Origin: Zingiber officinale
Lineage: Eukaryota; Streptophyta; Magnoliopsida; Zingiberales; Zingiberaceae
Reading direction: 5' to 3'
NCBI RefSeq assembly: GCF_018446385.1
Contig: NC_055988.1
Coordinates: 161,274,209 to 161,338,208, forward strand
DNA: 64,000 nt
A program made the position numbers and the translations under genes. Within the stretch, counting starts at the first letter, position 1; each line of letters begins with the position of its first letter. The notes below the pieces were generated by a model that worked only from the letters and a program-made list of their open reading frames with translations, was not told where the DNA came from and ran no database searches. Below are positions 26,103 to 37,200 of the stretch, one piece after another.

Positions 26103-27893
26103 ATGCAATTCCAAGATGGACTTGGATTTGACACAAGGGTGGCTCCACCATACACTTCTACGAGTTTCGATTCTTGGAAATCAAGAATCGAAAATTTTCT
26201 TATGATGGAGATAGAGCAATGGTTTGCTCTAATGGAAGGCTTCAAGGCTCCAAGAAACTCAAAGGGTAAAGTTCTCAAGAGGAGCAAGTGGAGCCAAGAG
26301 CAAGTCCAAAGGTGCGAGGCCAATGACAAAGTGACCAAGCTCTTGGTCAATTTATTGCCAAACACCATCCTTTGCAAAATTGGAGAATTTGAAGATGCAA
26401 AGGAATTATGGAGCAAATTGGCCAAGCTTCATGAAGAGATCCCCTCCACTGTACAAAAGCAAGAAGAATCTAGAAAGGGTGACTCTTTGGAGCAAGACCA
26501 AAAGGAGGACTCCGAGGTTGAGAGATACTCAACCTCCGAAGAAGAGGAAATCCAAGAAGTTTCATCCTCAAGGGAATGCAACGAATGGAACAAGGAGGGA
26601 GCATACTCCTTGTTTCATATTCAAGATGATGAAGCCTCCACCTCTAGGATTGAGGGGGAGCAATCCTTGGTGACGCCGGATCAAGAAGAAGGAGAAGCTT
26701 CTACATCCGGGTCGAGAGAAGAAGAGGAGGAAGAAGCCTCTACCTCCACAAGTCAAGAAAAATCAAATGAAGGAGAATCAAGGTCCGATCTAGAGGAAGC
26801 TTCTACCTCCGGATCCAAAGGAAAAGATGTCATCCCTACAAGCAAAGGTATAAATATTTCAATTAATAATAAAAATCATATTATATGCTTTGAATGTAGG
26901 GAACATGGGCACTACAAGAGCAAGTGTCCCAACTTGGCCAAGAAGAAGGGCCAAGTGGCATAAAAGGGCAAGGAGAAGCCCAAGGAGACCATCCCCGGAA
27001 CAAAAAGGAGCAAGGAGCACATTGTGTGTTTTTCTTGCAACCAAAAAGGGCATTACCGAAGTCAATGCCCCAAGGGGAAGAAGATGGTCAAGGCTCAAGA
27101 AGGCATTAGTCAAGGGGGAGCCTCCAAGGTAAAGAAGAAGGTAACATTTATTGAGCCTACCCCTTTACATTATGGTAAAAAGCATGATAGTTCTAACTTA
27201 GATCATTTTAATGCTATTTACCATGAAAATAGAAAGCATGATAGCGTTAAAGAAAAACATATAACTTTTCATGCTAAAACTACTACACCTAAGGCTAGGA
27301 ATGTAGGTAAAAGTCTAGGCAAGAACTCTAAGGATTGTAGCTACAAGCCTAGAAACAAAAATGCTCATGAACTTAATGGAAAACCAAAAACTAAGGACTT
27401 AATGATGGAAAATCAAGTCTTGAGGTCAAGACTTGATAAAATGGAAAAGACCCTAAAAAGGATGGAAAATATCCTATTAGGACAAAATGAGCATAACCTA
27501 GGTTTAGGGGTACAAAAGCCATCCAATAGCCATAGAGGTTTGGGATACAAGCCAAAGGCTAAGAAGGATGTGCCCTCTTACCATAGAGTTCCATATAGTT
27601 ATGGAACAAACCCTAGGTCTAGTGGTCAAGCCAAAAATATTAAGGAAGTCATCCCTAAGAGTATTTTTGCAATAAATGTGACTAAGGCTTCTAAGAAGTC
27701 TAAGAAAGTTACAAACAAGGTCACAAGGGAGGCTATCCCTAGAGTTGACCTAGAAAGTGTGACCAAGGCTTCCAAGAAGCCAAACAAGGTCACTAGGAAG
27801 GTATCTAGGGAAGTTATCCCTAGTGAATACCTAGAGCATCCAAGGAGCACCAATAGGTGTTGGGTTCCTAGGAGCATCTTCTCTACCCCATAG
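26103..27893 (+). pseudogene. Gag-like protein with two zinc knuckles and one in-frame stop
   Basis: One reading frame of about 596 codons from the ATG at 26103, interrupted only by TAA at 26961-26963. It has a copia Gag N-terminal region (the FDSWKSRIENFL and ELWSKLAKLHE segments, UBN2-like), then an acidic Ser/Thr/Glu-rich linker with repeated EASTS motifs. The first CCHC knuckle is CFECREHGHYKSKC, just before the stop. In the same frame after it come a second knuckle (CFSCNQKGHYRSQC, from 27042) and a long Lys-rich tail with a short coiled-coil stretch (LRSRLDKMEKTLKRMENILL). Gag packages the element RNA in cytoplasmic particles. Either the stop is a recent mutation or the product is used in two lengths. 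No pol follows. Confidence 0.8.
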
Positions 27894-29160
27894 ATGGGTT
27901 AGAGAGTGTCAACTCCGATTAGAAGGGTAGTTAACCCAACTTTGAGGAAATTGACACTCAAGGAGCATTTTCAAGGTTTTTGTTAATCTTTGAAAATGAA
28001 ATGGAACTATTATTTACTCCTTGAAAGAGTAACATGTGTCTATTGGTGGAAAAATTGATTTTATCTTAAAAAGACACAAATTAGAAAAATATAAGAAATA
28101 CCAAGTTGGGACTTTGGTATTTTCTTAGTGCTACTCTTGTGGAAAAATGAAATATGTCAACATTTGAGGATATGCTTAATTTTTAAGTGGCATAAACAAA
28201 TCAAGAGAAATAAGAAATGTCAATTTAGGTTTTGACATTTCTTTGAAGCATTTAGGGCAATCTAGGTTTAATGTTTTAAGTTAAAACAAGTGGTATATTT
28301 TAAGTTTAGCTAAGTGATTAAGGATATTTAGATAGGTAATCTAGGTATATTTTATTTATGCTAAACCTTGCCATGATTGTTTGCCCATCATATGCCATGA
28401 CATCATGTCTATTTTTGAATTCATTGTTTTATTATGAAAAATCCAAAAATATCATGTCATGACATTCATACATCATGTAGTAATAGGATATTTTCTTTTG
28501 AAAATTATTTTATTTTGATGTATGCCATAACATAATCATGCATTAAGTTTAATTCCTTGTAATTAAGGATGAATGGCATTTGACAACAATTATTGACAAG
28601 TAACATCCTAGGTGGATGTCTAATATCTCTAGAATGCCTAGATAGATATGCATGATCCCTAGATTAGGGCAAAACCAAAATCTCACATCTCACAAGGACT
28701 ATAAGGTGACTTGTACGTGTTTTAGTGTACATTAGATACAAGTGAGATGTTAGGAAGATGAACAAAACTCAAGATGTTGATTTAGTACATTCTTTTGAGT
28801 TTTAGGTTTATCAAAACACATAGTTATGTGTTTTCCCATCATTGGGAAAGCTAATGTACAAGTCATGTGCATTAAGCCCAAGGAACATGGTGGGATATTG
28901 GTTTTGAAAATGTTTTTAAAAATAATTTTGGAAAACCTTGGTGAAGGCTATCTTTTGATAGTAATCACCATTGAATAGTTAGACACAAACTTGAAGAAAA
29001 CACTAAAGTTTTTGCAAGTTCTCAAGTTTGTGTCAATCTTTGAAAATATGATGTATTTTCATAGAAAACTATTTTTCCATGATAAATTATACCCTAAATA
29101 ATGTCTACACAAAGTTTTACGATTTTTGGAATTTTGTAGAATTTTCTAGGGGTTTCTGAA
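27894..29160 (+). other. Internal non-coding region of the non-autonomous element
   Basis: AT-rich, with stops in all frames and no protein similarity seen. In an autonomous relative this is where pol would begin, so it marks the pol deletion or replacement. Confidence 0.6.
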
Positions 29161-29195
29161 ATTGGCTGAAATTGAATTTCAGCAATTTCAGGCCT

Positions 29196-29373
29196 CCAAT
29201 CGATCAGTGGATCGATTGGAGTGCCTCAATCGATCAGCCGATCGATTGAGAAGGCATTTCTCGCGAACAGAAGTTCGTTGGATCGATCAGCCGATCGATC
29301 CAAGAAGACTGAATCGATCAGTGGATCGATTCAACAGGGTTCAATCGATTGGAACCCAACTCCAATCGATTGA
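29196..29373 (+). repeat. Internal cluster of ATCGAT palindromes matching the LTR motif
   Basis: Four complete palindromic units with the CGATCAG-xx-GATCG core found in the LTR, each with different but self-complementary arms: CCAAT/ATTGG, CTCAAT/ATTGAG, TTGGAT/ATCCAA, TGAAT/ATTCA, plus half-sites after them. It lies about 330 bases upstream of the small 3' ORF. Confidence 0.8.
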
Positions 29374-29702
29374 AGATGCTGATTTTGGCTGGGAAAGCTT
29401 ATTTTCAGCATTTTGAACCTATTTTAGTCTAGGTAACCATTCCAAACCCTGAAAATACATTTGTATACATAAAAAGGGTGTTTTCGTGTGGAAAACAAGG
29501 ATGGATTGGTTAAGGAAGGCTAAGTTGAAGTTTAGGTTGAGGTTTGTTTCAAATTTTGAATATTTGAACCTTAAAACTTCTAAAATTGGGTTTCCTAAAG
29601 TTTTGGGGATACCAAGTCATTGTTAGTGCAATGACAGAAGTTACCACCATGTCTTTAGGGGGAGAGACTCTTTAAAGACATGAAAATTATTTTTCATGAA
29701 CC

Positions 29703-30032
29703 TTGGAAGGTGATCAACCTTCCGTTAAGAACATGCTCAAGGTTGAGCGTTTGAACTTTAATGGGGAGTGGATATCCTCATTGTTCAAGTGGCTTCAAGT
29801 GGATAATGCTCAAGGATGGGCATTTGCCTACATTAGGGGAGAATGTAGGCTTAAGGTTAATGAAGGGTATGGGACCTTCATTATCGTGTTGGTCACAACG
29901 AGTGAAGTTGTGAACAACGATGAGCAACTCTTCAGGGGGAGAGTTTTCAACAATGGGGCATTTGTTGAAGAGTGCCCAAAATTGAGGCACGGGTTGATGT
30001 GTGCTCAAAGATGGTTTGATGTGTGCCAATAG
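29703..30032 (+). CDS. Small 3' ORF of the non-autonomous element, function unknown
   Basis: An open frame of 109 codons (start codon ATG at 29703 by the frame's own start) between the internal palindrome cluster and the PPT. I do not recognise the protein: it has no membrane segment, no zinc motif and no repeat, and it ends with a Cys/Trp-containing tail. Its position matches that of the envelope-like ORF of SIRE elements, but nothing in its sequence supports that role. A chance ORF is quite possible. Confidence 0.3.
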   Translation: MEGDQPSVKNMLKVERLNFNGEWISSLFKWLQVDNAQGWAFAYIRGECRLKVNEGYGTFIIVLVTTSEVVNNDEQLFRGRVFNNGAFVEECPKLRHGLMCAQRWFDVCQ

Positions 30033-30211
30033 GGGGAGAATGAAAAAGGGAGTAAGTTAGGCCTTCATTATCTAAGAGGGAGTTTGCCCTCTTAGGGGGA
30101 GAATGAAGAGCTTAACTTATGCTTTCATTACCTAGTGGCATGAAGAATGAGGCTATGAGATTAGCCTAACTTACATGTGATATTGTAAGTGTTATTGTGG
30201 TATTGTCAAAC

Positions 30212-30228
30212 ATCAAAAAGGGGGAGAT
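30212..30228 (+). other. Polypurine tract
   Basis: The purine run 'aaaaagggggaga' followed by tt, directly before the 3' LTR start TGTTGG at 30229. This is the normal plus-strand priming site. The same motif precedes the LTR at 60823 on the minus strand. Confidence 0.85.
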
Positions 30229-31597
30229 TGTTGGTGCAACATCCCTCAGGTCAAGGTTGACCTGTTTGACCAAGCTGAGTCTTGGTTTGGGTTTAGATGT
30301 TTGACAATAAGATGTTAATTGAAGAAGAGTCAAGTAGGTCAAGGTTGACCGGATACTTGACTGGGAAGTCCTAACTGGGATGTTAGGCAGAAGGAAGTCC
30401 TAGTGAGTGAAGCTAGGCAGAAGGAAAATCCTGGTGAGTGAAGCCAGGTGAAAGTCCTAGTGAGTGAAGCTAGGCAGTATGAAAGTCCTGGTGAGTGAAG
30501 CCAGGCAGATGGAAAACCCTAGTGAGTGAAGCTAGGTGGAAGCCCTGGTGAGTGAAGCCAGGCAAGGGAAAATCCAGATGGATCAGGAATTGACCAGACA
30601 TCTGGTGGAAGTCCAAGTAGGTCAAGGAAGTGACCGGATACTTGGCACGACGAGAAAAGTCCAAGTGGGTCAAAGGGATTGACCGGACACTTGGTGGGAA
30701 GTCCTGGCAGGTCAAGGGAGTGACCAGATGCTAGGCATGATGTACCAACAGGTCAAGGTTGACCGGATGTTGGTTTGGGAGTCTTGGAACTTGGTTTTGG
30801 GCAAAAACCAAGTGCTGGATCGATCAGGGGATCGATCCAGAGGATTGATCAGTGGATCGATCCAGGCTTCTCCCAGCGAACAGAAAGCCTCTGGATCGAT
30901 CCGTGGATCGATCCAGATGTCCCAATCGATCAGTGGATCGATTGGGACGCGGCTGCTTCGCGCGATAAGCGCTGGATCGATCCGTGGATCGATCCAGGCG
31001 TTTTTCCCAGAGCACAGAGGCGCTCTGGATCGATCCATGGATCGATCCAAAGCCTCCCCGATCGATTGGGAACATTCGAATCGATCGGGATCCGACCGTT
31101 GGCGTCGTTTATAGCTGCAGGCGTGCGATGGCTGCGGTATCTTTTCACCGATTCAACTCAGATCTTCGCTAGCTCCTCCACAGCACTCTCAAAGCTTGTG
31201 ATCGTCAGTTCTTGAAGGTTCTTGGAAGCTCTCCGAGTCAAGAGGCGGATCAAAGGCAAGAAGAGAAGCTAGGGTTAGGGTTTTCTGCATTCATTGTAAG
31301 CCTTGTGCTTGTATTTTGTTTCCCTTTCCTTCTTCTTGTACCGAGAGTCTTGTAGGGCTTCTCCGCCCTCGGTAGTTACCGAAAAGGAGTGTTTCATAGT
31401 GGAGGGTGCGTGCGTGGTGTGGATCCTTGGATTAGTCACCTCTTGTGAGGTGGATACCAAGTAAACCAACCGTGTTAGCGTTGTGTGATTGTTTCTTTGT
31501 ATTTCCGCTGCACATCTTTGAAGGAACAAGCACCGCCGAGCACCGAGCGAACGCGACGAGCTATTCACCCCCCCTCTAGCTACTTTTGGTCCTAACA
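30229..31597 (+). repeat. 3' LTR of the non-autonomous element
   Basis: Near-identical partner of 24611-25970. The hairpin array is at 30330-30773 and the ATCGAT cluster at about 30814-31093. It ends CCTAACA before the GGAAT duplication at 31598-31602. Confidence 0.9.
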
Positions 31598-31602
31598 GGA
31601 AT

Positions 31603-32400
31603 TTCATGATGTCCTTCTTTTTAAGGTTTGAGCGAATTTTGATTATCTTCTCTAGAAGTTCTTGTTGGGCGTTACAGGAGACGAAGGGAAACGGAGTCCT
31701 TTCGTCTTTCCTCTTTGCTACCAACGCGAAGGAGACGAAGGGGCGTCCTTTCCCTTTCGTCTTCCTCCAAGGCATGCACGCTTCTTGAAACTTTCCCTGA
31801 AAGGATGTATCAGTGAAGTGGTCCTGACACAATATCTTAACGAGCCAAGCATATCTCTAAAGTGACAGTAAAAGCTTCTGCCGTACGATCTTCTGTCTGA
31901 ACCAGCCGCAGACCATGTCGCCTATCTGTGACACAGGCTCCCAAAAAGATAATATCCTGCTAGCAATGTCTTTTACTGGGCCGAGCGGGATAGCCGCTCG
32001 AGGGATAACCGCTCGGCTTGGATGAGTGTGTTATCTGGCTGAGCGGGAAGGCCGCTCGACTGGGGCTTTCGCTGTCTTGAGAGGGCCGCTTGGCCACTCT
32101 TCTATTTCTACATAGCTCGGTCGTAAATCCACTTTGTTCTCGTAGCTCTATATAAGGCCGAGCGGGGAAGTCGCTCGGCGGGCCCTTGCGGATACTTAGC
32201 AGTCTTTTTGAACGTCGGAAGCTCGGAACCTCGGAACCTCGTCGAGCTGTTATGATTTCGGATCGGGTCTTCCTTATCCTGATTGGGCGAGCGTGCTATC
32301 CGATGGACTAGTGGTCTAGGGGCGTTTGACCACCTTGACTAGCTCCCATCATGGCATTAACTTCCACCATGACAACGGAATAGGGTCTTCCCCCTTATCA
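31603..32400. repeat. GC-rich retroelement fragment with CGAGCGG hairpins
   Basis: Includes inverted words GACGAAGGG/CCTTTCGTC (31680-31775) and several self-complementary units of GAGCGG...CCGCTC type at about 31981-32018, 32040-32060 and 32158-32182 (the last with arms GCCGAGCG/CGCTCGGC). The style matches the LTR hairpins elsewhere, but no LTR ends or TSD are visible, so the element cannot be bounded. Confidence 0.5.
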
Positions 32401-32439
32401 CCGCATCATCATTAAATTTAAAAAAAACACACACATAAT

Positions 32440-33900
32440 CCTTTGTGCTTTAGTTATTTAATGAAGGACAAAAATTAAAAAGGTGTTCGTAATTATTAAA
32501 ATCATTAAAAATATTACTTAACAAAAACTATCTCTCCAATATATTTTTCATTTTGAGTTTTTTTTAACTTTAATATTGTTCCATAGCATGTTATAATAAA
32601 TCAATTTATTTTGATCAAAATACTTTATACCGTATATTTTTATATCATTTTAAAAAATAAATTTAATTAAAATATTTTAAATTTGATTAAACTAATTTTA
32701 AGATAGTCAAAATCATTATCCTTATATTTAATATATATTATAATAATTTTATGGTGATTTTAATTTTTTTTATTAAGTTTAAGTAATATTTATCCATTTG
32801 GGAAAAATATATATAATATTCTATGTACAATATTTTGATAAATTAAATTAAAAAAATAACTTTTATTAACACTTATTTTATGGTCACTATAACTAATTAA
32901 AGAAAGAAAAAAATTAGGTAATAATCAAAAGGGTGCTTTTATTTTTGGAATCAAACATTATTATTATTATTATTAATATTAATATTATTATTATTATTAT
33001 TATAAACGTGACTCTATCCATCTTAATTTAAATGATAGTCCTTAACTATATTATTAGATATTATTATTTCTCGTCAAATACATTGATTTATGAATCAGTC
33101 AGATATGATGTAGCAGTTATGATTTCATATGTAACAATTATAATTTTATGTTTATCAATTATAAAATATTAGTTGTTAAAATATTTATATCCAATTAATT
33201 TAGTATTTAATATGCATGGTATAAATTTGAGGGCAACTTTGTTATTTGACAAGGACAACCGGTGGGATGAATCAGATGCCAATAAAAAAAATTAAAACGG
33301 AACGTTTTTTATGATTTTTAAAAAATAGATTCTCTGTTTTGATTTTTTGCCAAAACAAAAAACAAAAAACAAAAATATCGTGTTTAAGAATTTAAATTTA
33401 TACCAAATAACCATTAAAAGTGTTTAAGACTTGATTTATACCAAATAACCATTCCTACCCACCTAATATTAAATAAAATAACTATTTAGATTGATTAAAG
33501 TTTAATAAGTTAACATATTTGTTTTCCGTTAAATTTAAAAAAAAAACTTAGTCCTCTGTGCTTTAGTTATTTTAGGAAGGTTAAAAATTTAAAAGTGCTC
33601 GTAATTATTAAAATCTTTAAATATATTATTTAAAAAAAAACTAGCTCTCCAATATATTTTTCATTTTGTTTTTTTTTTACTTTAACATTGTTCCATAGCA
33701 TGTTAAAATAAATCAATTTATTATGATAAAAATACTTTATACCTTATATTTTTATATCATTTTTAAAAATACATTTAATTAAAATTATTTAAATTTGATT
33801 AATCTAATTTTAACATAGTTAAGATCATTGTCCATACATTTAATATCTATTATAATAATTTTAAGGTGATTTTAATCTTTTTATTAAGTTTAAGTAACGC
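32440..33900. repeat. Tandem pair of AT-rich repeat copies
   Basis: 32440-32790 and 33550-33900 are diverged direct copies about 1.1 kb apart, both related to 22300-22450. Between them lies an ATT microsatellite (about 32949-33003). No coding signal is present. Confidence 0.7.
32949..33003. repeat. (ATT)n microsatellite
   Basis: About 18 trinucleotide units with a few 'aatatt' interruptions. Confidence 0.9.
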
Positions 33901-34246
33901 TTTTGATTTTGATGATTTAAAAAAAAAATAGAGTCACAGCTTTGATTGTTTTTTGCCAAAAAAAAAAACAAAAATATCGTGAAGTGCTCTTTAAATTTTT
34001 AACGCTCTTTCTTTTCCGTAATATTATTTTATTACGATAAATATACAACTTTTAGTTTACCAATTAGGCACGGAACGATTGCACAAGTCGATGTGGGACC
34101 GTGAGTCAGCTAATGAATTCACGCCACGCGTCGACATGATATCGTATCCGAAGTCGTGATTATGGAGTGACGTCTATCTTTATAGGAATGTAACGAGAGA
34201 CGCCAGGACAGGAAGCTGCTAATTGCTCAGGTTGCGAGTTGCGACG

Positions 34247-37200
34247 ATGGCGATGATAATGAAACACATGGCTGCTTCCAGAAGGCAACTGCAGGTGGCG
34301 GCGAGCAGGATCGTGGGCGCAAGAACCATGTCGGCAGTTCCTCACAAGTCCCCTCCTCCTTCCTCGTCGGAGGAGCTAATGCGGTTGGAACAGGAGCGCA
34401 GCGCTCACAAGTAAGCCGTGCTCGTCTGATCATCATCTATTTTGTTCGGTTTAGCATCCGGGTGCAGACGCCTAGGGTTGTCTCACGAAGCAAATGCCAA
34501 AACATTTCGTGTTGGCCTCCGCCTTTTTGTTTTTTAAGCGTCGAAAGGTTGATTTTTTAGCGATCAATCTAAGGTTTAGCTGATAGATGTTTTCTGCAAG
34601 ATCTGGAGGGATCCAGTGGCCATCCACCTTCGATTCTTTCTATTTGATGTTCCTGTTGCTTCATTCTCTTGTTCTCAGTTTTGCGTGGGTTACTTGTCTA
34701 AGTTTATCTCACAAAACAATGACAAAAAAGTACGTCCTTTGGCTTGGACTATAGCATTTACGTGGTCGAATTCTTGATTGATTCGCTGTCCTCCAAGATC
34801 TGGAAGCATTAGGATTCAATAATTCTATTCCAGGGGTATGCAGAACTAACATCGTGATCGATGCTTAAACTAATCTAGGGTTTGATTTATTTGATTAGAT
34901 AAGATGTATGTAGCCTTGGTAGTAGAATAAAATAAATAAATTTAGCCTTTAGTATACCTGATATTGATGATATTTATTATACACTGATGTGGTTATTGAG
35001 CTGCCACTTTTGTTTGCTTAACCGTGCGTTACTGTCATATACAGTTACCATCCCATTCCTATGGTTTTTTCTAAAGCAAGTGGCACATGTGTATGGGATC
35101 CAGAAGGCAACAAGTACATTGATTTCTTATCAGCTTATTCTGCTGTTAATCAGGTGTGTTCTGCTTGTAGAATAGAATCATATACTGATCAAACCCTCGA
35201 GACTTGACAATGTGATCCCTCTCAGCTACTTTCTCTTCTTCTTTCAAATTAGAATAGGTTTTCTGATGACAACAGTTTCTTCCTTTTTTTTCATTCTATG
35301 ATCAAGCTATTTTAGTTGTAATCCAGTTCTGATGCTGTTCAGCAGCTTCAGTGTTGTTGTTTACATCTTCTGATACTAAATTTGACTTCTCAAATTTTCT
35401 TTTGTAGGGGCATTGTCATCCAAAAGTTATGAAAGCTTTAATTGAACAAGCACAAAAGCTCACTCTTAGCTCTAGAGCTTTCTATAATGACAAGTTTCCT
35501 ACTTTTGCTGAGCACGTTACTCAACTGTTTGGATATGATATGATGTTACCGATGAATACTGGGGCTGAAGGAGTGGAAACAGCATTGAAACTGGCAAGAA
35601 AATGGGGTTACAAGAAGAAAAAGATCCCTCAGGATAAGGTTAGGCTTTCAAAAGGAAATGACATTTATTAACAACAATATTTAGACTGTGATAATTTTTA
35701 ACGGACGGAGATTTATTACTCATTAATGTTTTTCTGGTTGCATGTCATGCAATTGGAACTAAATATTTTTAGGATTGGTTAATTTGAATGCCAGTGAAAC
35801 CATGTCATTGTTGATGCTCTTGAATGACTCAACTAATGGGTTAGATATGGACAACTTGTTTAAAATTCTGATTTCACTAGAGATGAGAAATCTTTTTTCT
35901 TCTACATGATGTAAATTCATATCAAATGTGGTTTATTTAAATAACTTTATATAGTCAATATAATGGTTCGTGCATGCAATCACCTTAGTTCTGGACAGTA
36001 TTCTTCAAACTCTGTGTACCACGACGTATTTGCTACATGAGTTGTTTGTCATAAAATACAATCTGGACATTCTGAAAACTTAGAAGTATGGAGAACAAGA
36101 GATTTTTGTTTACTTCTCCAAAATCTAGAACTCAATGAACTGCTTATTCTGTTATGGCAATTTGTAAACCTTTCCAATCACAATGACTATTTGTTATGCT
36201 AATTTTTTATTACTAGTAGCAGCACTTATAAAATATGCTTGCTGATGATTTGACTATGAAGTTGGTATTTATTGTCTATACATGACATGTATCAAGTATT
36301 ATGTCCTCAGTTATAAGATCAAAATGATTTGGTACAATATGTTGGAGATTTTCAGGCCACTCTGACTCAAGGACTTGTAACCTTTTATTCTATAATGTTA
36401 CTTTTGATCTTTGAAGTTCTGGGATCTGGCAACTTATGCCCTTTTCGTTTAGTATGACCTTTTAGATATTCATCTTTATTTCACGGGTCACATTCTTTAT
36501 ATCTCTTTCTTTAGAGCTTTGGAATTCTTGAATTTGAGGACTTGTGCCTTTTTTCAGCACACCTCTTTGGATCTTTAGATTTCTCAGATTGTCTTTGCTT
36601 TACTTTAGGTCGGAGGCCTTATGCTCTCTTCTTTTAGGATGTGTTTTTAGATCCAAGGACTTATGCCCCCCTTTTTTTCTAGGACATCTCCTTGGGCCTT
36701 TGGCTTTACTCAAGTCTAAGGTCTTATGCTGTTTTCTTATCGACATTTGGATTTCTTGGATTCAAAGACCTATACCCTTTTATTTTAGTACAACACTTTG
36801 GACTTTTTGCAATCAGGATGAGCTGAATATATCACTGATACTCCTCATCTAGAATTTCTCTTTCTCAATTTGCATGGGGTGAACTCTCTTTGATGTTGCC
36901 AAGGTGAGTATAGCCCCGACGGTACTCATCCCAAACTCTCTTCTCTTTGTCAATTCACATGAGTTGAACTTGCTTTGATATTAACTCGGTTCTAAGTAAA
37001 TAAGAAAACACTTCATCTACTCCAGCCTTAGCTGTTTTGGGCACCCAACACTACCCTATTATTGAGTCAAACATTTACTCTTTTGATCATATAGAAACTT
37101 TAGGAAATAATTTGTCGGAGACAATTCCTATTTGGGTGTCCTATAATTTACCTACGTTCCAATAGCATAGGCATAAATCAAGAATTAGAATACAATAATC

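Larger units (their letters stand above)
24611..31597 (+). mobile_element. Non-autonomous SIRE/Maximus-like LTR retrotransposon (gag, no pol)
   Basis: A complete young element with a 5-base target duplication GGAAT (24606-24610 and 31598-31602), two LTRs of about 1.36 kb beginning TG and ending CA, a tRNA-Met primer-binding site and a PPT. The internal 4.26 kb holds a gag-like reading frame and a short 3' ORF but no protease, integrase, RT or RNase H. It therefore depends on enzymes from a relative. The LTRs differ by about a dozen substitutions plus a few short indels by my reading, so insertion was recent. It disrupts the importin-alpha-9-like fragment. Confidence 0.9.

Noticed and set aside
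36544..36852. 102-codon hydrophobic ORF
   Set aside because: Part of a degenerate tandem repeat in OAT intron 3.
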